64,000 nucleotides of DNA from Nitrospirillum amazonense. Lineage in GTDB: Bacteria; Pseudomonadota; Alphaproteobacteria; Azospirillales; Azospirillaceae. The translations under genes were made by a program, and so were the position numbers. The DNA lies in NCBI RefSeq assembly GCF_007828035.1, contig NZ_VITV01000019.1, forward strand, positions 1-64,000, written 5' to 3'. Positions 56,385 to 64,000 of the stretch are shown here, in pieces (the first letter of the stretch is position 1; every line of letters begins with the position of its first letter). The notes beneath the pieces are model-generated. The model saw nothing but the letters and a program-made list of their open reading frames with translations, had not been told where the DNA came from and searched no databases.

Positions 56385-58619
56385 ATGGTTCGCCGGGCCT
56401 CGTTTTCCCCCGTTGCCGTTTCTTCGTTGCTGCTGGGGATTGCCCTGTGCGCGCTGACGGCATCCGCGTCAGCCCAGACGGTCCCGGCGCCGGTGGCCGA
56501 GGTGGCGCCGGACCTGGACACCAGCGGCGGCGGCATCGCCGATATCGTGGTCACGGCGGAAAAGCGCCAGACGCGGCTGCAGGAAACGCCCATCGCGCTG
56601 TCGGCCTACACCGGCGACGCCATCGCCGATCAGCACATCAGCACGGTGCGCGACCTGGCGGGCCTGGTGCCCGGCCTGACGGTGCCGCGCGGCGGCATCA
56701 CCCCGACGACGCAGCTGTTCTTCCTGCGCGGCATCGGTGAGACCGACCCCATCTTCGACCCCGCCATCGCCCAGTACGTGGACGACGTCTACATCCCGCG
56801 CTCCATTGCCGCCTCCCCCCTGTTGGCGGAACTGGAGCGGGTGGAGGTCTTGCGCGGGCCGCAGGGCACGCTCTACGGCCGCAACACCAGCGCCGGCGCC
56901 ATCCGCTACATCACCCGCGACCCGAATGACGAGGTGCGGCTGTCGGTGGACGCCGGGGTCGGCACCTGGGGTGCGTTCGAGACTCACGGCTACGTCTCCG
57001 GCCCCCTGATCGCCAACAAGCTCTACGCCAGCCTGGCCTATGGGCATGAGCAGCACGACGGCTATACCCGCGACCCCACCATCAACAAGGACGTGAACGA
57101 CCTGAACGTGGACAGCGCCCGTGCCAAGCTGAAGCTGCAGGCCACGGACGACCTGGACATCCAATTGACCCTGGATGCCAAGCGCGACCGCTCCACCACC
57201 GCCTATTACACGCCCAAAAACCAGCCGGGCGGCGGCTTCGACCCGTCGCTGTCGTTCGCGGAGCCGCAGCCGCAGAACAACTCCAATTCCGGCGGCGCGG
57301 CGCTGCGCATCACCCAGGCGCTGGGCGACAAGCTGACCCTGAAGTCCGTCACCGCCTACCGCCTGTTCGGCCAGGCGCCCGTCGTCTACGACAACGACGG
57401 CGAGGCGGCGGTGAAGCAGGTGAACTACATCCACTATTACGAGAATGAGCTGACGCAGGAATTCCAGGCAAACGGCAGTTGGGGTCCGCTGGACTTCACC
57501 AGCGGCCTGTTCTACCTGCACGAAAATTTCTCCAGCGACCGCAACGGTTTCAGCTATCCCAGCCTGGCCAACCCGCCGCAGGACCAGGTGGGCAACACCA
57601 AGACCGACAGCTACGCGGCCTATGGCCAGGGTGACTACCACGTCACCGACAAGCTGACCGGCACGGTGGGCCTGCGCTACACCATCGAAAGCCGCGACTT
57701 CACCTACCGGCAGTTTGACGACACGCCGGACGGCACCCGCATTACCGACGCTGCCGGCAATCCCATCGTGCCGGCCACGGCCACCAACAAGGCCGGCGCC
57801 TTCCAGACCAAGTCGGATGCCACCTGGTATTCGCTGACGCCCAAGTTCGGCGTGTCCTACCAGTGGACGCCGGACGTGCTGACCTATGCCAGTTATTCCA
57901 AGGGCTTCAAGGCCGGCGGCTTCGACAATCGCGCCAGCGCCCTGATCAACGCCCAACTGCCCTATCAGCCGGAAAAGGTCGAGACCTATGAGGTGGGCGT
58001 GAAAAGCCAGTGGTGGGAACGGCGGGTGTTGGTCAACCTCGCGCTCTACTACAACGATTACGCCAACCTGCAGGCGACAGCGACGGACCCGGCCACCTTG
58101 CGCTCCCGCCGCCTGAACGCGGCGTCGGCCCATACCGAGGGCTTTGAGCTGGAAACCACCTTCCAGCCTTTCGACGGCCTGCGCTGGGACAATTCCGCCA
58201 GTTACACCCTGGCGCTGTACGACCAGTTCCCGAACTACGCCGGCATCGGCACCAGCGCCACCGGCAACCGTCTGCCCTACGCCCCGCGCTGGACCTTCCG
58301 CACGGCCCCCACCTACACCCTGCCGCTGGCCGTGCCGGGCCAGGCCCAGGTGGGCGTCGACGCCCAGTACCAGACGCTGTCCTACGCCGACGTCGCCAAC
58401 TCCTGGCAAGTGGCTATCCCGGCGCAATGGAACGTCAACCTGTTCGCCAAATACACGACGGAGGACGAACGCTGGACCTTCTCCGCCACCGTGCGCAACC
58501 TGGCCGACCGCCGCCTGCCCCAGGGCGGCAGCTATTCCGCCTCCGCCGCCGGCACGGTCTGGTACTACGTGGAAAGCCCGCCGCGCACCGTGTTCTTCAA
58601 GGTGGGGTATAAGCTGTGA
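56385..58619 (+). CDS. TonB-dependent receptor
   Basis: A 744-residue outer-membrane transporter: signal SLLLGIALCALTASASA, TonB box IADIVVTAEKRQ, plug (LQETPIALSAYTGDAIADQH, LERVEVLRGPQGTLYGRNTS, AGAIRYITR) and a barrel ending in VFFKVGYKL. It is of the short CirA-like/sphingomonad type often used for uptake of unusual carbon or sulfur compounds. Followed 141 bp later by a thiol-dioxygenase-like gene and a rhodanese gene on the same strand. Confidence 0.93.
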   Translation: MVRRASFSPVAVSSLLLGIALCALTASASAQTVPAPVAEVAPDLDTSGGGIADIVVTAEKRQTRLQETPIALSAYTGDAIADQHISTVRDLAGLVPGLTVPRGGITPTTQLFFLRGIGETDPIFDPAIAQYVDDVYIPRSIAASPLLAELERVEVLRGPQGTLYGRNTSAGAIRYITRDPNDEVRLSVDAGVGTWGAFETHGYVSGPLIANKLYASLAYGHEQHDGYTRDPTINKDVNDLNVDSARAKLKLQATDDLDIQLTLDAKRDRSTTAYYTPKNQPGGGFDPSLSFAEPQPQNNSNSGGAALRITQALGDKLTLKSVTAYRLFGQAPVVYDNDGEAAVKQVNYIHYYENELTQEFQANGSWGPLDFTSGLFYLHENFSSDRNGFSYPSLANPPQDQVGNTKTDSYAAYGQGDYHVTDKLTGTVGLRYTIESRDFTYRQFDDTPDGTRITDAAGNPIVPATATNKAGAFQTKSDATWYSLTPKFGVSYQWTPDVLTYASYSKGFKAGGFDNRASALINAQLPYQPEKVETYEVGVKSQWWERRVLVNLALYYNDYANLQATATDPATLRSRRLNAASAHTEGFELETTFQPFDGLRWDNSASYTLALYDQFPNYAGIGTSATGNRLPYAPRWTFRTAPTYTLPLAVPGQAQVGVDAQYQTLSYADVANSWQVAIPAQWNVNLFAKYTTEDERWTFSATVRNLADRRLPQGGSYSASAAGTVWYYVESPPRTVFFKVGYKL

Positions 58620-58760
58620 GGCGCAGGTCTGCTAAGCTCTCCACCTAGGGCCCACCGGGCCTCAAGCCCACCTTCAGGAAAACTCGATTTCCCCGGCTAT
58701 GGTCCAACCTCTACGGTTGCTGTCCACCCACCCATTGACGCCACTAGGCGGAGGGACGAG

Positions 58761-59384
58761 ATGAGCGAGACCACCAACCCCGAGGCACCGGCGCGGCTGC
58801 GCACCTTTGTCGGCCGGCTGGACGCGATCCTGGACCAGCGCCTGCCAGAGGGCGCGTTGCTGGATCAGGCGCGGGATGCGCTGGCTGAGCTGGTGGCGCA
58901 GGACGACTGGCTGCCGGCGGCCTATGCCGAGCCCGACCCGGTGCGCTATCGCCAGTTCCTGCTCTATGCCGATCCCGATGGGCGCTATTCCGTCGTCAGC
59001 TTCGTTTGGGGTCCGGGGCAGGAGACGCCGGTGCATGACCACACCGTCTGGGGCCTGGTGGGCATCCTGCGCGGGGCGGAATATTCCCAGCGCTTCGTCG
59101 TGGGGTCGCGCGATGAGCTGGTGGCCATCGGCCCCAAGCAGCGCTTGGAGGCTGGGGAGGTGGAGACGCTGTCGCCCCAGGCGGGCGATATCCACCGCGT
59201 AACCAACGCCCACCTGGACCGCACCTCCGTCAGCATCCACGTCTATGGCGCCGATATCGGCCAGGTGCGGCGCTGGGTCTACCCGGCGGAGGGACCGCGC
59301 AAGCCCTTCATCTCCGGCTACAGCAACGCCGGCGCCACCCCCGCCTTCGCCGTCACCCGCACGCCGGCCCTGGAGCACGCCTGA
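58761..59384 (+). CDS. Cysteine dioxygenase-type cupin
   Basis: A 207-residue cupin of the cysteine dioxygenase/thiol dioxygenase family. PVHDHTVWGLVGILRGAE gives the first His pair and Glu-like motif, and GDIHRVTNA the third His. Members oxidise cysteine, 3-mercaptopropionate or other thiols to sulfinic acids with Fe(II) and O2; the exact thiol is not clear. The stop overlaps the rhodanese start as TGATG. Confidence 0.87.
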   Translation: MSETTNPEAPARLRTFVGRLDAILDQRLPEGALLDQARDALAELVAQDDWLPAAYAEPDPVRYRQFLLYADPDGRYSVVSFVWGPGQETPVHDHTVWGLVGILRGAEYSQRFVVGSRDELVAIGPKQRLEAGEVETLSPQAGDIHRVTNAHLDRTSVSIHVYGADIGQVRRWVYPAEGPRKPFISGYSNAGATPAFAVTRTPALEHA

Positions 59385-61063
59385 TGTCCTTCGCCCCCTC
59401 CGCAGCCGCCGCCGTCCCCCCCGAGGACGTCCGCTTCCATCTGATCGCCCGGCGCGAACTGGCCCTGCTGGACGTGCGGGAGGAGGATCCCTACGCCCAG
59501 GCCCATCCGCTGTTCGCCGCCAACCTGCCCCTGTCGCGGCTGGAGCTGGAGGTGCTGGACCGCGTGCCCCGGCGCGATACCGCGATCGTGCTGTATGATG
59601 CGGGGGAGGGGCTGGCGGAGCGGGCAGCGGCCACACTGGGGGCCTTGGGCTACACCAACGTCCGCCTGCTGGCCGGCGGCCTGGAAGGCTGGCGTGCCGC
59701 CGGCTACGAGATCTTCCGCGACGTGAACGTGCCGTCCAAATCCTTTGGCGAATTGGTGGAGACGGAGGCGCACACGCCCTCGCTCAGCGCGCCGGAGGTC
59801 AAGGGCCTGCTGGATGAGCAGGCGGACGTGGTTGTGCTGGACAGCCGGCGGTTTGAGGAATACCGCACCATGAGCATCCCCACCGGCACCAGCGTGCCGG
59901 GGGCGGAGCTGGTGCTGCGCGCCCGCACTCTGGCACCCGACCCCAGCACCACCATCATCGTCAATTGCGCCGGCCGCACCCGCAGCCTGATCGGCGCCCA
60001 GTCGCTGCGCAACGCCGGGGTGCCCAACCCCGTCTACGCGCTGCGCAACGGCACCATAGGCTGGACCCTGGCCGGCTTTACCCTGGAGCATGGGCAGGAA
60101 CGCCGCTTCGGTGCGGTGGACAGCGCGGCTCAGGAAGCGGCCCGTACGGCAGCCCGCGCCGTGGCCTATCGCGCTGGTGTGCGCCGCCTGTCTTACACCC
60201 AGCTGGAGGCGCTGGAGGAGCCGGGGCGTACCCTCTACCGCTTGGACGTGCGCACGCCGGAGGAGTATCAGGCCGGGCATCTGCCCGGCTTCCGCGGCGC
60301 GCCGGGCGGCCAGCTGGTGCAGGAGACGGACCATTCCGCCCCGGTGCGCGGCGCCCGCATCGTGCTGTTCGACACCCTGTCGGTACGCGCGGACATGAGC
60401 GCGTCCTGGCTGGCCCAGATGGGGTGGGAGGTGCTGGTGCTGGACGACGTTCCCACGTCCGCCCTGACCGCCACGGGGCCGTGGCGGCCCACTCTGCCGC
60501 CGGTGCCGGCTGCGGAGGCCATACCGCCCACTCATCTGGCGCGGCTGCTGGCGGCCAATCTACCGAATGGGGGCGGCGTCACCCTGTTGGATGTGGGCCC
60601 CAGTCCGGCCTATCGGCGGGGCCATGTCCCGGGGGCCCGCTTCATCATCCGCGCCCGGCTGGCGGCGGACCTGCCGGCGGCGGCGCGCCAGGGCACCATC
60701 GTCGTGACCTCCCTCGACGGCGTCGGCGCCCGCTTCGCCGCCGTTGACATCCAGGCCCTGACGGGCCGGCCGGCATTGGTGCTGGACGGGGGCACGGCCG
60801 CATGGACGGCCGCCGGCCTGCAGCTGGAAACCGGGGAGGGCGCCTACCTGTCCGCCCCTGATGATGTCTACCGCCGGCCCTATGAGGGCACTGATAACGC
60901 GGTGGAGGCGATGCAGGCCTATCTGGATTGGGAGTACGGCCTGGTGGGCCAACTGCGCCGCGATGGCACCCACGGCTTCTTCGTCATCCCACCCTCGCGT
61001 GAGGCCCACGACACCCCTGAATCGCTGTCGCCACATTTGGCCCATGAAGGGCACGGACGCTGA
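59384..61063 (+). CDS. Four-module rhodanese-like sulfurtransferase
   Basis: A 559-residue protein made of four rhodanese-like modules (about 15-115, 130-250, 265-375, 385-495) plus a C-terminal extension with the motif AVEAMQAYLDWEYGLVGQL. Only module 2 has a catalytic Cys loop (NCAGRTRS, Cys195); modules 1, 3 and 4 lack a Cys at that place. It probably moves sulfane sulfur. Coupling to the thiol dioxygenase suggests a shared thiol or persulfide path. Gene calls by single rhodanese domains would miss the repeat nature. Confidence 0.87.
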   Translation: MSFAPSAAAAVPPEDVRFHLIARRELALLDVREEDPYAQAHPLFAANLPLSRLELEVLDRVPRRDTAIVLYDAGEGLAERAAATLGALGYTNVRLLAGGLEGWRAAGYEIFRDVNVPSKSFGELVETEAHTPSLSAPEVKGLLDEQADVVVLDSRRFEEYRTMSIPTGTSVPGAELVLRARTLAPDPSTTIIVNCAGRTRSLIGAQSLRNAGVPNPVYALRNGTIGWTLAGFTLEHGQERRFGAVDSAAQEAARTAARAVAYRAGVRRLSYTQLEALEEPGRTLYRLDVRTPEEYQAGHLPGFRGAPGGQLVQETDHSAPVRGARIVLFDTLSVRADMSASWLAQMGWEVLVLDDVPTSALTATGPWRPTLPPVPAAEAIPPTHLARLLAANLPNGGGVTLLDVGPSPAYRRGHVPGARFIIRARLAADLPAAARQGTIVVTSLDGVGARFAAVDIQALTGRPALVLDGGTAAWTAAGLQLETGEGAYLSAPDDVYRRPYEGTDNAVEAMQAYLDWEYGLVGQLRRDGTHGFFVIPPSREAHDTPESLSPHLAHEGHGR

Positions 61064-61096
61064 CAGCGGGCCGGCGCCGCCCTTCAGCCGCCCGTC

Positions 61097-62089
61097 TCAG
61101 GCGATCGAGACGACGATCTTGCCCTTGGCGCTGCGGTCGGTGATAGCGGTGTGGGCCCCGGCCGCGCTGTCCAGGGTGTAGGTGCGCGGGTCCAGGCGGG
61201 GCAGCAGCTTGCCGGCCTCGATCAGGGTGGTGACCTGCGCCAGGATTTCGCCATGGTGGGCGCGGTCCAAGCCGGTCAGCAGCGGCGCCAGGGTGAAGAC
61301 GCCGGAATAGGTCGCCCCCTTGAAGGACAGGGGCGCCAGGGGATGGCTGCCCCAACCCAATGCACTGACCACGTGGCCGAAGCGGGCCACCGCCTGGAAG
61401 GACGCATCCAGCACCGCGCCGCCGTTGGTGTCGTACACCAGTTCGAAGCCTTTGCCGCCCGTCAGCCGGCCCACATAATCCGCCACCGTTTCGGTCGCGT
61501 AATCGATGGGCGTGGCCTCGAGGCTGCGCACATATGCGGCATCCTCGGCGCTGGCCGTGGCATAGACCTTGGCCCCCAGGGCGCGACCGATCTGCACCGC
61601 CATGTGGCCGACACCGCCAGCGCCGCCCTGGACCAGCAGGGTCTGTCCGGGCCGCACCTTGGCGCGGTCCACCAGCCCTTCCCAGGCCGTAATGGCCACC
61701 AGCGGCAGGGCGGCGGCCTCGCGCATCGTCAGGTTGGCCGGCTTCAGCGCCAGCAAATCGGCATCGACCGCGGCGTACTGGGCGAGGGAGCCCTGGAGCC
61801 CGCCCACGCCGCCGGTCATGCCGTAAACCTCGTCACCCGGGCGGAAGGTGGTGACGCCGGGGCCCACCGCCTCGACCACGCCGGCCAGGTCCAGGCCCAG
61901 GACGGCGGGCAGGGGGTGGCGGGCATGGGCGGCGGCGCCGGCCCGGATCTTGGTGTCCAGCGGATTGACCCCGCTGGCCTGGATGCGGACCAGCACCTGG
62001 CCTGGGGCCGGCTGGGGGCGCGCGACGTCGGTGATGCGGAAGGGGCCGTTCTGCGTCTCGACGATCGCGGCCTTCATGGTGGTTGTCAT
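61097..62089 (-). CDS. Zinc-type-fold quinone/enoyl reductase (MDR)
   Basis: A 330-residue medium-chain reductase: KAAIVETQNGPFRITDVARP, IQASGVNPLDTKIRAG, VLGLDLAGVVEAVGPGVTTF and [20 protein letters not shown]. No catalytic zinc set is seen, so a quinone reductase-like role is likely. Divergent from the LysR gene at 62209, its likely regulator. GGAG lies 9 nt before ATG 62089. Confidence 0.88.
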   Translation of the reverse strand: MTTTMKAAIVETQNGPFRITDVARPQPAPGQVLVRIQASGVNPLDTKIRAGAAAHARHPLPAVLGLDLAGVVEAVGPGVTTFRPGDEVYGMTGGVGGLQGSLAQYAAVDADLLALKPANLTMREAAALPLVAITAWEGLVDRAKVRPGQTLLVQGGAGGVGHMAVQIGRALGAKVYATASAEDAAYVRSLEATPIDYATETVADYVGRLTGGKGFELVYDTNGGAVLDASFQAVARFGHVVSALGWGSHPLAPLSFKGATYSGVFTLAPLLTGLDRAHHGEILAQVTTLIEAGKLLPRLDPRTYTLDSAAGAHTAITDRSAKGKIVVSIA

Positions 62090-62208
62090 GGCGGTCTGCT
62101 CCGGTTCGGGGGCGCCTTCATCGGCGCCAACAAACGTTGCGCCCAACCGCGATGCATGGAAATCTTAAGAAATGTACGAATGTCATGCAGTTTTGTTTGG
62201 GTGAGCTT

Positions 62209-63069
62209 ATGCGTGTCCTGGAGTGGAGTGACCTGCCCATCTTCCTGGCCATCGCCCGGGAGGGTACCTTGGGCGCCGCCGCCCGTAAGCTGGGCCAGAC
62301 GCAGCCGACCATGGGCCGGCGCCTGCGCGCGCTGGAGGAGGCGGTGGGTGCTGCCCTGTTCCAGCGCACCAGCGACGGCTTCGTCCTGACCGATGAGGGA
62401 CAGGCCATGCTAGGTCCCGCCCTGCGCATGGAGGAGGAGGCGCTGGCCCTGCAGCGCCAGCTGGCCGGCAGCGTCGGCGGGCTGGAGGGCATGTTGCGTG
62501 TCTCCTGCTCCGACTGGTTCGGGGTGGCGATGCTTTCCCCCGTGCTGGCCGAATTCGCCGGCATGCATCCGGCCGTGGTGGTGGAATTGCTGACCGACCC
62601 GCGCCTCTACAGCCTGCCACGGCGTGAGGCGGATTTGGTCATGCGCATAAAACCGTTTGATGAGCCGGAGGTCATCGCCCGCCGGCTGGTGACCATCCCC
62701 TATGGCCTCTATGCCAAGCCCGGCCTGTGCAATCCGGTGGCGGGCGATGGTGCGGGTTGCCGGCTGGTGTTGATGGACACGGCGTTCGGCGGCATGCCCG
62801 ACGTTGGCTGGGTCACCCGCTTGCTGCCCAAGGCCGCCGTGGTGTCGCGCAGCAACAGCCGCGAGGTCCAGGCCCGACTGTGCGCCCTCGGGGCGGGCCT
62901 GGCGGTGCTGCCCCGGCCCTTGGGGGACAGCACGCCCGGCATCGCCCTGGTCGATTTGGGCGAGGCGCCGCCCAGCCGCGACACCTGGATCGGCTATCAC
63001 CGCGACCTGCGGCGCCTGCCGCGTCTGCGGGCGCTGTTCGACCTCATCGTCCAGCGCCTGGCCAATTGA
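62209..63069 (+). CDS. LysR-family regulator
   Basis: A 286-residue LysR protein: helix-turn-helix TLGAAARKLGQTQPTMGRRL, then FQRTSDGFVLTDEGQAMLG and an effector domain (MLRVSCSDWFGVAMLSPVLA). It is divergent from the MDR reductase across 119 bp. The start MRVLEWSDLPIFLAIAREG follows GGTGAG; upstream in-frame codons are unlikely. Confidence 0.9.
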   Translation: MRVLEWSDLPIFLAIAREGTLGAAARKLGQTQPTMGRRLRALEEAVGAALFQRTSDGFVLTDEGQAMLGPALRMEEEALALQRQLAGSVGGLEGMLRVSCSDWFGVAMLSPVLAEFAGMHPAVVVELLTDPRLYSLPRREADLVMRIKPFDEPEVIARRLVTIPYGLYAKPGLCNPVAGDGAGCRLVLMDTAFGGMPDVGWVTRLLPKAAVVSRSNSREVQARLCALGAGLAVLPRPLGDSTPGIALVDLGEAPPSRDTWIGYHRDLRRLPRLRALFDLIVQRLAN

Positions 63070-63090
63070 AGGCCTAAGCCCTGTAACCGC

Positions 63091-63969
63091 TCAGGGCAGG
63101 GCGCTCCAACCCTGCCAGCCGATGGAGAGGCCGACCAGGATGATCAGCGCGCCGGAGGCATAGGGCGCCCGGCGGGCCAATACGGCGAAGGCGGCCCCCC
63201 AGCGGCGGGAGGCATGGCGCATGCCCAGCGCCGCCACGACGCCCGCGCTGACCATGGTCAGGGCAAGGCCGATGCTGAAGCATAGCACCAGCGCCACGCC
63301 GAGGCTGACCTGCTTCAACTGCAGGCACAGCAACAGCACGGTGATGGCGGCGGGGCAGGGGATCAGCCCGCCCGTCAGGCCGAACAGCACGATTTGGCCC
63401 GTGGTCACCGTCCGGTTGGCGAAGCGCCGCTGGATGTCGGCGGCATGTGCCAGCTCATGCGCGTCCAGATAGCCGGCGACGCCCAGATCCAGCCCGCCTG
63501 CCGTGTGGCGATGGTCGTGAGCGTGGTGGGCGTGATGATCATGGTCGTGCCCGTGATCATGCCCGTGATGATGGTCATGGTGGTGATCATGTCCGTGGCC
63601 CTGATGGTGGCCTGCTTCCTCCAGTTGGGCGCGCCGGGTGCGCCACAGCATCCATAGGGCGACGGCGATGATCAGGATGGATGACGCGATCTGGAAATAG
63701 GGTTCCGTCGTCTCGGCGTTCCAGCTGCGGCCGAAATGCAGGCCGGCCAGGGCCACGGCCCAGACCACCAGGGTGTGGGACAAGGTGGCGGACAAGCCCA
63801 GCAGCACCGCCTGGGAGACGGTGCCTCGGATGGCGATGATGAAGGCCGCCATCATGGTCTTGGAATGCCCAGGCTCCAGCCCATGCAGCGCGCCCAGAAG
63901 GATGGCGCTGGGAATAAATAGCCAGGCGTTGCCGGCCCCCTGCTGCAGCAGGTCGGAAAGCGGCGTCAT
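63091..63969 (-). CDS. rcnA: Nickel/cobalt efflux protein, RcnA/NicO family
   Basis: A 292-residue inner-membrane transporter with six helices and a cytoplasmic His/Asp-rich loop (about 118-152, with repeated HDHHHDHHHGHDHGHD). The NicO motifs LGALHGLEPGHSKTMMAAFI and GLIPCPAAITVLLLCL are present. It exports Ni(II)/Co(II). No RcnR-like repressor is seen in the 31 bp left in the window; it may lie just beyond. The Ni/Co role is from the family. Confidence 0.92.
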   Translation of the reverse strand: MTPLSDLLQQGAGNAWLFIPSAILLGALHGLEPGHSKTMMAAFIIAIRGTVSQAVLLGLSATLSHTLVVWAVALAGLHFGRSWNAETTEPYFQIASSILIIAVALWMLWRTRRAQLEEAGHHQGHGHDHHHDHHHGHDHGHDHDHHAHHAHDHRHTAGGLDLGVAGYLDAHELAHAADIQRRFANRTVTTGQIVLFGLTGGLIPCPAAITVLLLCLQLKQVSLGVALVLCFSIGLALTMVSAGVVAALGMRHASRRWGAAFAVLARRAPYASGALIILVGLSIGWQGWSALP

Positions 63970-64000
63970 GGGCGGGTGCCGAGGCGATGGGCATGCGTCA

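Noticed and set aside
56469-58427. 652-residue minus-strand open frame
   Set aside because: Antisense of the TonB receptor; no signal, motif or start site.
63500-63620. Repeat array at the His-rich stretch
   Set aside because: The catgatcatg-like repeats are simply the coding of the metal-binding loop of RcnA, not a CRISPR or intergenic repeat.

Overview
The window is GC-rich, gene-dense chromosomal DNA, most likely from an alphaproteobacterium. The flavour fits the Rhodospirillales/Azospirillaceae: bo3-type ubiquinol oxidase, a HigBA module, many TonB receptors, methylmalonyl-CoA epimerase and SapC. The family assignment is inference from gene content; no rRNA or other species marker is present. 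No insertion sequence, prophage or CRISPR array was seen. About 55 protein genes and one tRNA gene are supported.

Layout. (1) 1-9192: the end of etfA with its terminator; a convergent higBA toxin-antitoxin module; an ACT-domain protein; an electrophile-response set (old-yellow-enzyme reductase, small quinol monooxygenase, NemR-like TetR repressor) with two identical 16-bp operators; an ankyrin/DUF6438 lipoprotein; a quinone oxidoreductase; methylmalonyl-CoA epimerase; a hybrid sensor kinase. (2) 9322-13281: cyoABCD on the minus strand. (3) 13448-20687: AlkB-like dioxygenase, a tripartite RND efflux operon, and Ogt.

(4) 20700-35620 is the clearest functional block: a selenium/formate island. 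It has fdnG with an in-frame UGA (Sec198) followed by a SECIS-like hairpin, then fdnH, fdnI and fdhE. After an unrelated oxidoreductase/LysR pair come a CC-motif permease divergent from selD, and a minus-strand selA-selB-selC unit. The tRNA-Sec gene lies 13 bp after selB and is followed by an unknown gene. Thus the selenoprotein, its cytochrome b and iron-sulfur subunits, its chaperone, and all four bacterial Sec genes lie within about 15 kb.

(5) 35620-45113: an outer-membrane barrel protein, a 39-codon membrane peptide, SapC, an NtaA-type monooxygenase next to a TonB receptor and a divergent LysR regulator, an esterase and a class II aldolase. (6) 45318-53826: an organosulfur-scavenging island (SsuA-like binding protein, SsuC, SsuB, SfnB-like flavoprotein, SsuD-like monooxygenase, 2-hydroxyacid dehydrogenase, second binding protein), with an alpha/beta hydrolase-OsmC fusion on the other strand. 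(7) 54263-55697: an ECF41 sigma factor with its AhpD-like partner and a matching promoter. (8) 56251-61063: a TonB receptor behind two perfect inverted repeats, then a thiol-dioxygenase-like cupin and a four-module rhodanese, again pointing to sulfur. (9) 61097-63969: oxidoreductase with divergent LysR, and an RcnA/NicO-type Ni/Co exporter.

The window gives few signs of transfer: strand runs and overlapping stop/start codons show well-kept operons. Its main interest lies in the Sec island, several unexplained palindromes at its promoters, and the dense regulatory DNA in the sulfur region.
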